64,000 bases of DNA, taken from assembly GCF_044454545.1 (NCBI RefSeq), contig NZ_JBITDV010000008.1:124001-188000 (forward strand), written 5' to 3'. This DNA comes from Cryptosporangium sp044454545 (GTDB lineage: Bacteria; Actinomycetota; Actinomycetes; Mycobacteriales; Cryptosporangiaceae). Below are positions 58,153-64,000 of the stretch, piece by piece. Positions within the stretch are counted from its first letter, which is position 1. The number at the start of each line of letters is the position of its first letter. The notes under the pieces were generated by a model. That model was not told where the DNA came from. It ran no database searches and saw nothing but the letters and a program-made list of their open reading frames with translations. The translations under genes and the position numbers were made by a program.

Positions 58153-59103
58153 ATGAGAGCCGATACCCGTGCGTGGTTCTCCCGCCGGACCTCCACCGCT
58201 GGTGATTGGCCCGTCAGAGTCCTTGCCGATCGCAAGGGTTCGACGAGCGTCGCCGTGGTGCTGCCGGCACTCAACGAAGAGGAGACCGTCGGCACGATCG
58301 TTGAACGAATCGTGAGTCTGGCGAACACATCAGGCCTGATAGACGACATCGTGGTCGTCGATTCGGGCTCGACCGACCGAACCGCCGAACGTGCGGCGGC
58401 AGCCGGGGCCCGGGTCGTCCACCGGGACGAGATCGTCCCCGACCTGCCCAGCCGTCCCGGAAAGGGCGAGGTGCTCTGGCGCTCGCTCCACGCGACGACC
58501 GCGGACATCGTCGTCTACGTCGACGCGGACCTGACCGATTTCCGTCCGCACTACGTCACCGGGCTGCTCGGGCCGCTCCTGAGCGACCCGTCCGTCCAGC
58601 TCGTGAAAGCCTTTTACGACCGGCCGCTGGCCGGGGTTTCACCGGTCGGTGGCGGTCGGGTGACCGAACTCACCGCACGACCGCTGCTCAACGCGTTCCT
58701 GCCCGAGCTGGCCGGTGTCGTCCAGCCGTTGGCCGGGGAGTACGCCGCTCGGCGCTCCCTACTCGAACGCCTGCCGTTCGCCCCCGGGTACGGGGTGGAG
58801 ACCGGCATTCTCATCGACACGGTGCTCGCCCACGGCATCGACGCCGTCGCCCAGGTCGACCTGGGTGAACGCGGGCACGGCCACCAGGACACCGCCGCAT
58901 TGGGGCGGATGTCGGCCACCATCATCCAGACGCTGACCGCACGGATCGGCCCCGGCCGTCCGGAGGGTCACGACCTGGTCCAGTTCAGCCGGGTGGAAGG
59001 CGAAGTCGTGCCGGTGACCTGGGACATTCCATGGGAGGAACGACCGCCGATGATCAGCCTCCCGTCCTACCAGGCCGGCCGCCGGAGTTCCGCCCCGGCC
59101 TGA
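58153..59103 (+). CDS. gpgS: Glucosyl-3-phosphoglycerate synthase
   Basis: A 316-residue GT81 enzyme that transfers glucose from a nucleotide sugar to 3-phosphoglycerate, the first step to glucosylglycerate and methylglucose lipopolysaccharides. Motifs are VAVVLPALNEEETVGTIVER, VVVDSGSTDRTAERAA, VYVDADLTDF (DxD) and GYGVETGILIDTV. The start is ATG 58153, preceded by GGAAGGGG. It diverges from the exoribonuclease gene and faces uvrA across the corrupted hairpin. Confidence 0.93.
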   Translation: MRADTRAWFSRRTSTAGDWPVRVLADRKGSTSVAVVLPALNEEETVGTIVERIVSLANTSGLIDDIVVVDSGSTDRTAERAAAAGARVVHRDEIVPDLPSRPGKGEVLWRSLHATTADIVVYVDADLTDFRPHYVTGLLGPLLSDPSVQLVKAFYDRPLAGVSPVGGGRVTELTARPLLNAFLPELAGVVQPLAGEYAARRSLLERLPFAPGYGVETGILIDTVLAHGIDAVAQVDLGERGHGHQDTAALGRMSATIIQTLTARIGPGRPEGHDLVQFSRVEGEVVPVTWDIPWEERPPMISLPSYQAGRRSSAPA

Positions 59104-59113
59104 CCGCACACGC

Positions 59114-59320
59114 ACCACGACGGCCGCCCCCCCGCCCGGGGGGGGGCGGGGGGGGGGGGGGGGGGGCCCCCCCGGGGGGGGGCGCGGGTGGGGGTGGGGG
59201 GGTTGGCCGCCCCCCAGGCNNNNNNNNNNCACACCGCGGCGGGGCCCCCCCGCCCCCCCCCGCCCCCCCCCCCCGCCCCCCCCCCCGCCCCCCCCCGGGC
59301 GGGGGGGCGCCCGTCGTGGT
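59114..59320. other. Corrupted GC hairpin with 10-base assembly gap
   Basis: The 27-base ends ACCACGACGG.. (59114-59140) and their complement (59294-59320) match at 26 positions, while everything between is long G and C runs, with ten N at 59220-59229. The real sequence is probably a GC-rich terminator hairpin between convergent gpgS and uvrA. Its length and interior are unreliable. Confidence 0.75.
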
Positions 59321-59327
59321 CTGCCGC

Positions 59328-62264
59328 TCAGCCGACCGGGGCCGGCTTGCGGGTGCGCTTGGGACGTTGCGCCGCCACACTGGCGCGGAGCGCGGCCTGG
59401 CCGGCGCCCTCACCGCGCAGCAGCGGCTCGAGGAACCGGCCGGTGTGGCTCGCCTCGACCGCCACGACCTCCTCGGGCGTGCCCTCGGCGACGACCTGGC
59501 CGCCCTTGTTGCCGCCCTCGGGCCCCATGTCGATGATCCAGTCGGCGGTCTTGATCACGTCGAGGTTGTGCTCGATCACGATCACCGTGTTGCCCTGGTC
59601 GACCAGCTTCTCCAGCACCCCGAGCAGCTTCCGGATGTCTTCGAAGTGCAGACCGGTCGTCGGCTCGTCGAGCACGTAGACCGTCCGCCCGGTCGACCGC
59701 TTCTGCAGCTCGGTGGCCAGCTTCACCCGCTGCGCCTCACCGCCGGAGAGCGTCGGCGCGGGCTGGCCGAGCCGCACGTACCCGAGGCCGACGTCGACCA
59801 GGGTCTGCAGGTACCGCTTGATCGCGGTGATCGGCGCGAAGAACTCCGCCGCCTCCTCGATCGGCATCTCCAGGACCTCGGCGATCGACTTGCCCTTGTA
59901 GTGCACCTCGAGCGTCTCCCGGTTGTACCGGGCGCCCTTGCAGACCTCGCACGGCACATAGACGTCGGGCAGGAAGTTCATCTCGATCTTGATCGTGCCG
60001 TCACCGGTGCAGGCCTCGCAGCGCCCGCCCTTGACGTTGAACGAGAACCGCCCCGGCCCGTAGCCGCGCACCTTCGCCTCGGTGGTCTCGGCGAACAGCT
60101 TGCGGATGCGGTCGAACACTCCCGTGTAGGTGGCCGGGTTCGACCGCGGTGTGCGGCCGATCGGCGACTGGTCGACGCCGACCACCTTGTCGACCTGGTC
60201 GAGCCCGGTGATGCGCTGGTGGCGTCCGGGCACCATCCGCGCCCCGTTGAGGGTGTTCGCCAGCACCGTGTAGAGGATGTCGTTGACCAGCGTCGACTTG
60301 CCCGAGCCGGAGACGCCGGTGACCGCGGTCAGCGTGCCGAGCGGGAACGCCACGTCGAGCCCGCGGAGGTTGTGTTCGCGCGCGCCTTTCACGACCAGGC
60401 GCCGCTTCGGGTCGGCCGGACGGCGGATCGCCGGCACCGGGATGTTCTGCCGCCCCGACAGGTACGCCCCGGTCAGCGATTCCTTGCTGGCCAGCAGGTC
60501 GCGCACGGTGCCGGAGACGACGACGTTGCCGCCGTGCTCACCGGCGCCGGGGCCGATGTCGACCACCCAGTCGGCCGCCGCGATCGTGTCTTCGTCGTGC
60601 TCGACGACGATCAGCGTGTTACCGAGCTCGCGCAGCCGCACCAGCGTCTCGATCAGCCGCCGGTTGTCGCGCTGGTGCAGGCCGATCGACGGCTCGTCCA
60701 GCACGTACAGGACGCCGACCAGCCCGGACCCGATCTGGGTGGCCAGCCGGATGCGCTGCGCCTCGCCACCGGACAGCGTGCCGGCGGGCCGGTCGAGCGA
60801 CAGGTAGTCGAGCCCGACGTCGAGCAGGAAGCGCAGCCGTTCGTTGATCTCCTTCAGCACCTGGCCGGCGATCATCCGCTGCCGGTTGTCGAGCTGCAGG
60901 TCGGCCAGGAACGCCGCGCACTCGTCGATCGCCAGCGCCGACACCTGGGCGATGTTGCGGCCCGACAACCGGACGGCGAGCACCTCGGGCTTGAGCCGGG
61001 AACCGCGGCACACCGGGCACGGCACGTCCCGCATGTAGCCCTCGTACTTCTCCTTGCTCCACTCGGACTCGGTCTCCGAGTGCCGCCGCTCGAGGAACGG
61101 CATGACGCCCTCGAAGCTCGCGTAGTACGACCGTTTGCGCCCGTACCGGTTCGTGTATTGGACGTGCACCTGGGTGTCGTGCCCGTGCAGGATCGCCCGC
61201 TTCTGCTTCGCGGTGAGCTTCTCCCACGGCGTGTCGAGGTCGAAGCCCAGCGCGTCGCCGAGCCCGGACAGCAGCCGGAGGAAGTACTCGAGATTGTGCC
61301 CGGTCGACCACGGCTGGATCGCGCCCTCGCCGAGCGTCCGCTCGGGGTCGGGGATGATCAGCTCGGGGTCGACCTCTTTCCGGGTGCCGATACCGCTGCA
61401 CTCGGGGCAAGCGCCGTACGGGGCGTTGAACGAGAACGTGCGCGGCTCGAGGTCTTCGATCGCGAGCGGGTGGTCGTTCGGGCAGGCGAAGTTCTCGGAG
61501 AACTTCCGCTCCCGCCCCGGGTCGTCGTCGGGCAGGTCGACGAAGTCGAGTACGACGATGCCGCCGGCCAGGCCGAGCGCGGTCTCCACCGAGTCGGTCA
61601 GCCGCCGCTGCGCGCTCTCTTTCACCGCGAGCCGGTCGACGACCACCTCGATCGTGTGCTTCTCCTGCTTCTTCAGCCTGGTGTCGCCCTCGGTGAACTC
61701 GGTCAGCGGCTGAACCACGCCGTCGACCCGCACCCGGGCGTAACCCTTCGCCTGGAGCTCGGAGAACAGGTCGAGGTACTCGCCCTTCCGGCCGCGGATG
61801 ACCGGCGCCAGTACCTGGAACCGCACCCCGTCGGGCATCGCGAGCACCCGGTCGACGATCTGCTGCGGCGTCTGCCTGCTGATCTGCTCGTCGCAGACCG
61901 GGCAGTGCGGCACGCCCGCGCGCGCGAACAGCAGGCGCAGGTAGTCGTAGACCTCGGTGATCGTGCCGACGGTCGACCGCGGGTTGCGGTTGGTCGACTT
62001 CTGGTCGATCGAGACCGCAGGCGACAGACCCTCGATGAAGTCGACGTCGGGCTTGTCCATCTGACCGAGGAACTGCCGGGCGTAGGCGGAAAGTGACTCA
62101 ACGTAGCGACGCTGGCCCTCGGCGAAGATCGTGTCGAACGCGAGGCTCGATTTACCCGAACCGGACAGGCCGGTGAAGACGATCAACGCGTCCCGGGGCA
62201 GATCGAGGTTGACGTCCCGAAGGTTGTGCTCGCGTGCTCCGCGCACGAGGAGCCGGTCGGCCAC
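59328..62264 (-). CDS. uvrA: Excinuclease ABC subunit A
   Basis: A complete 978-residue UvrA, the damage-recognition ATPase of nucleotide excision repair. It has two ABC modules: Walker A loops GLSGSGKSSLAFDTI (N-terminal) and GVSGSGKSTLVNDIL, signatures LSGGEAQRIRLATQ and LSGGEAQRVKLATE, and two zinc fingers (CPVCDEQ with CPVCRGSR, and CEACTGDGT with CEVCKGARY). The C-terminus ends in a basic tail (RPKRTRKPAPVG). It stands alone and diverges from the MBL gene; no full LexA box was found in the intervening 110 bases. Confidence 0.97.
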   Translation of the reverse strand: MADRLLVRGAREHNLRDVNLDLPRDALIVFTGLSGSGKSSLAFDTIFAEGQRRYVESLSAYARQFLGQMDKPDVDFIEGLSPAVSIDQKSTNRNPRSTVGTITEVYDYLRLLFARAGVPHCPVCDEQISRQTPQQIVDRVLAMPDGVRFQVLAPVIRGRKGEYLDLFSELQAKGYARVRVDGVVQPLTEFTEGDTRLKKQEKHTIEVVVDRLAVKESAQRRLTDSVETALGLAGGIVVLDFVDLPDDDPGRERKFSENFACPNDHPLAIEDLEPRTFSFNAPYGACPECSGIGTRKEVDPELIIPDPERTLGEGAIQPWSTGHNLEYFLRLLSGLGDALGFDLDTPWEKLTAKQKRAILHGHDTQVHVQYTNRYGRKRSYYASFEGVMPFLERRHSETESEWSKEKYEGYMRDVPCPVCRGSRLKPEVLAVRLSGRNIAQVSALAIDECAAFLADLQLDNRQRMIAGQVLKEINERLRFLLDVGLDYLSLDRPAGTLSGGEAQRIRLATQIGSGLVGVLYVLDEPSIGLHQRDNRRLIETLVRLRELGNTLIVVEHDEDTIAAADWVVDIGPGAGEHGGNVVVSGTVRDLLASKESLTGAYLSGRQNIPVPAIRRPADPKRRLVVKGAREHNLRGLDVAFPLGTLTAVTGVSGSGKSTLVNDILYTVLANTLNGARMVPGRHQRITGLDQVDKVVGVDQSPIGRTPRSNPATYTGVFDRIRKLFAETTEAKVRGYGPGRFSFNVKGGRCEACTGDGTIKIEMNFLPDVYVPCEVCKGARYNRETLEVHYKGKSIAEVLEMPIEEAAEFFAPITAIKRYLQTLVDVGLGYVRLGQPAPTLSGGEAQRVKLATELQKRSTGRTVYVLDEPTTGLHFEDIRKLLGVLEKLVDQGNTVIVIEHNLDVIKTADWIIDMGPEGGNKGGQVVAEGTPEEVVAVEASHTGRFLEPLLRGEGAGQAALRASVAAQRPKRTRKPAPVG

Positions 62265-62374
62265 GGTGTTTCTCTTCCAGTCGTCGACGGAGATGCCAAT
62301 CGCTTCAAACTTAGCTGCGGGGTCCGACAGTTTCTGCCCGGACTCGACCGGGTGTTCGAACGTACGATGCCCTC

Positions 62375-63040
62375 ATGAGTCTCGAGAGCGACTACACCGG
62401 GCACGTCGATCCCCAGGGAGCTGCGGCTACCCGCGAGGCCGGCCCGCTGACGATCACCAAGGTCTCGGTCGGCCCGATGGACAACAACGCTTACTTCCTA
62501 CGCAGTAATTCCACCGGCGAAACCCTGCTGATCGACGCGGCGAACGACGCGGGCACGCTGCTCCGGCTGCTCGGCGACGCGGAACTGGCGACGATCGTCA
62601 CCACGCACCGGCACGGCGACCACTGGCAGGCGCTGGCCGAGGTCGCCAAGGAGACCAACGCCCGGCTGGTGGCCCACCCGGCGGACGCCGAGGCGCTGCC
62701 GGTCGTCGCCACCGATCTGGTGAACGACGGTGACACGATCACCGTCGGTGACGTCACGCTGGACGTCGTGCACCTGGTCGGGCACACTCCGGGCGCGATC
62801 GCACTGATCTACCGGGAGCCGGGCGGCCGTCCGCACCTGTTCACCGGCGACTCGTTGTTCCCCGGCGGGCCGGGCAAGACCAACAGCCCCGAAGACTTCC
62901 GATCGCTGATGAGCCACCTGGAGCGGAAGATCTTCGCCCGGCTCCCCGACGAGACCTGGGTCTACCCAGGTCACGGCGACGACACCACCCTCGGCAACGA
63001 GCGCCCGCACCTGAACGAATGGCGCGAGCGAGGCTGGTAG
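62375..63040 (+). CDS. Metallo-beta-lactamase fold hydrolase (glyoxalase II-like)
   Basis: A 221-residue MBL-fold protein. Zinc motif TTHRHGDHWQAL (HxHxDH, around residues 73-79), then VHLVGHTPGAIALIY (His), FTGDSLFPGGPGKTN (Asp) and VYPGHGDDTTLGNERPHL (His). The architecture is of the hydroxyacylglutathione-hydrolase type, but actinobacteria use mycothiol and the substrate is not known. The ATG at 62375 is 110 bases from the divergent uvrA start, an arrangement frequent in actinobacteria. Confidence 0.88.
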   Translation: MSLESDYTGHVDPQGAAATREAGPLTITKVSVGPMDNNAYFLRSNSTGETLLIDAANDAGTLLRLLGDAELATIVTTHRHGDHWQALAEVAKETNARLVAHPADAEALPVVATDLVNDGDTITVGDVTLDVVHLVGHTPGAIALIYREPGGRPHLFTGDSLFPGGPGKTNSPEDFRSLMSHLERKIFARLPDETWVYPGHGDDTTLGNERPHLNEWRERGW

Positions 63041-63045
63041 CGGAG

Positions 63046-63081
63046 CGCGGTCGGCATCACCCCTCCCAGACGCCGACCGCG
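63046..63081 (+). terminator. Probable terminator after the MBL hydrolase
   Basis: CGCGGTCGGC (63046-63055) pairs perfectly with GCCGACCGCG (63072-63081) around a 16-base loop, just after the stop codon at 63040. The large loop lowers confidence. Confidence 0.55.
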
Positions 63082-63213
63082 TAGAACAGAGTGCCCAGCG
63101 ACAGTCCTATGTGGCTCCCGTGCGCTCCCCCGAATGAGGTCGGGCTGACCCCCGGAGCGGACTTGGGGGCAGGCACCCTGTCCTCGGAGCGCGCGACCGG
63201 ATAAGCACAGGAC

Positions 63214-64000
63214 ATGTATGCGGAGAGGGTCACTCTGACCCGGCCGGCTCGGCCGTCTCTTCCCGAGCGGGCCCGGTTGGCGACCACGGTTTTCGTGGTC
63301 GTGGTGGCCGCCGCCGCGGCGTCGATGGCTCTCCAGTGGCCGCTCCTGCGGCCCAACCCGCTGCTGTTCTCGGTCAATCTGCTGCTGGCCGTTCTGCACG
63401 CCGCGGTCGCCCCGCTGCTGCGCCAGGCCGGGGACGGCAAGCCCCGCAACGCGGTGCCGTGGGCGTTCGGCCTGGCCGGGGTCTGCCGGTCGGGCACCTG
63501 GGTCGGCTGGTGGAGCCACTCCGTGCCGCCGATCCTGGGCTACCTGTTCAACTCCGCGTTCTGGCTCCTGATGTCCGTCGCGCTGCTGCTCTGGACGCAC
63601 CGGGCGAACCGGTGGGAGCGGCGGTACCTGGTGGCGGCGGGATGCGCGCTGCTCGTCGGTGACCTCGCGATGGCCGCGACCGATGCCTCCACGGCGGCCC
63701 GGTCGCTGGTCAACGGGCTCGGCCTGCTGATGATCATCGCGTTCCTCACGCTGGTCGTCCGGCGGCTCGGCCAGGCCCGCGGGCTGGAGCGCCGGGCGCT
63801 GCGCACCGCGCAACTACCGACCGTGATCACCGGGCTCGCGGTGCTGATCGCCTGGCCGCTGGCCGACACGGCCAACCGGGGCGGCCTGCTCTGGCTACCG
63901 ACCGTCATCGGCATCGCGCTGCTCGCCCTGCCGCTCACGGTCGTCGTCGCGACCGCCCGGCTCGCGGCCGAGCGCGCCGAGGTGGCCGACGCGGTCACCG
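63214..64000 (+). CDS. N-terminal part of a multi-TM protein cut by the window edge
   Basis: A frame from ATG 63214 (MYAERVTLTRPARPSLPERA) runs open to the last base, giving 262 residues without a stop. It has about seven hydrophobic segments (TTVFVVVVAAAAASMAL, LFSVNLLLAVLHAAVAPLL, NSAFWLLMSVALLLW, VAAGCALLVGDLAM, GLGLLMIIAFLTLVVR, VITGLAVLIAWPL, LPTVIGIALLALPLTVVVAT), ending in a charged helix (ARLAAERAEVADAVT). Such an array before a charged linker is typical of membrane sensors, but the effector domain is outside the window, so the function is not assigned. Confidence 0.7.
   Translation, partial: MYAERVTLTRPARPSLPERARLATTVFVVVVAAAAASMALQWPLLRPNPLLFSVNLLLAVLHAAVAPLLRQAGDGKPRNAVPWAFGLAGVCRSGTWVGWWSHSVPPILGYLFNSAFWLLMSVALLLWTHRANRWERRYLVAAGCALLVGDLAMAATDASTAARSLVNGLGLLMIIAFLTLVVRRLGQARGLERRALRTAQLPTVITGLAVLIAWPLADTANRGGLLWLPTVIGIALLALPLTVVVATARLAAERAEVADAVT

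Noticed and set aside
62353..62367. TTCGAAC near the uvrA promoter as an SOS (LexA) box
   Set aside because: Only one half-site matches; the other half needed for CGAAC-N4-GTTCG is missing, so it is not listed.
62971..63813. 280-codon minus-strand frame at the right end
   Set aside because: It is antisense to a multi-helix membrane protein frame that starts at 63214 and stays open to the window edge; its composition is that of a shadow frame.

Overview
The window is a contiguous stretch of a very GC-rich actinobacterial chromosome (Actinomycetota). The evidence is the nusA-infB-rbfA-truB-ribF-rpsO-pnp-dapB gene order, GTG/TTG starts with 4-base stop/start overlaps, twin-arginine exported proteins, a PASTA kinase, glucosyl-3-phosphoglycerate synthase and an MptA-type mannosyltransferase. 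No gene allows a safe genus call. The gene set would suit a Frankia/Cryptosporangium/Micromonospora-like soil actinomycete, which is only a guess. The sequence is a draft: a 10-N gap lies at 59220-59229, and two zones of G/C homopolymer (about 8277-8327 and 59114-59320) look like badly read hairpins.

Region 1 (1-14627): on the minus strand, the translation/RNA operon rimP, nusA, ylxR, infB, DUF503, rbfA, DHH phosphoesterase, truB, ribF, rpsO, pnp, M16 peptidase and the start of dapB. Divergent from rimP is a pair encoding a Tat-type lipoprotein and a ferritin-like (DUF4439) protein. Region 2 (14628-24021): a HAD hydrolase, an MFS exporter, a possible nucleotidyltransferase, a VIT-type metal transporter, yaaA and map, followed by the first half of a sulfate assimilation locus (cbiX, cysN, cysD, cysC). 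Region 3 (24022-27154): a divergent control region with a cysteine-containing leader peptide, then sir, a tiny zinc-ribbon protein and cysH. The two halves together carry sulfate through APS and sulfite to sulfide and supply iron for siroheme. Region 4 (27155-30844): an HtrA protease, an acyltransferase-3 membrane protein and a YbaK-type deacylase.

Region 5 (30903-48432): a carotenoid locus woven into a gene order I recall from Mycobacterium tuberculosis (Rv2172c MTHFR, Rv2173 prenyl synthase, Rv2174 MptA, Rv2175c, Rv2176 PknL, then a DAHP synthase). Carotenoid genes are crtA-like, GNAT, cruF, a family 2 glycosyltransferase, crtD-like, a GGPP synthase, crtI, crtB and the split lycopene cyclase crtYc/crtYd. 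Together they predict a monocyclic C40 carotenoid whose open end is hydrated and glycosylated. The class I DAHP synthase after the kinase has an upstream leader peptide with a Phe-Trp-Tyr-Gly-Tyr run and a terminator hairpin, a textbook attenuation layout.

Region 6 (48433-64000): bacterioferritin with its ferredoxin, an SGNH hydrolase, threonine aldolase with a second, class II DAHP synthase, a holin-like membrane protein, a phosphofructokinase with pyrophosphate-type residues, exoribonuclease AS, GpgS, uvrA, an MBL hydrolase and the N-terminal part of a multi-TM protein cut by the window edge.

The most unusual non-coding signal is a family of palindromic elements (arms 35-38 bases) at 14634-14737, 19343-19440 and 56095-56197. 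Each sits between the 3' ends of convergent genes, and one is preceded by a 96-base tandem array. No tRNA, rRNA, CRISPR array, insertion sequence or prophage was seen.
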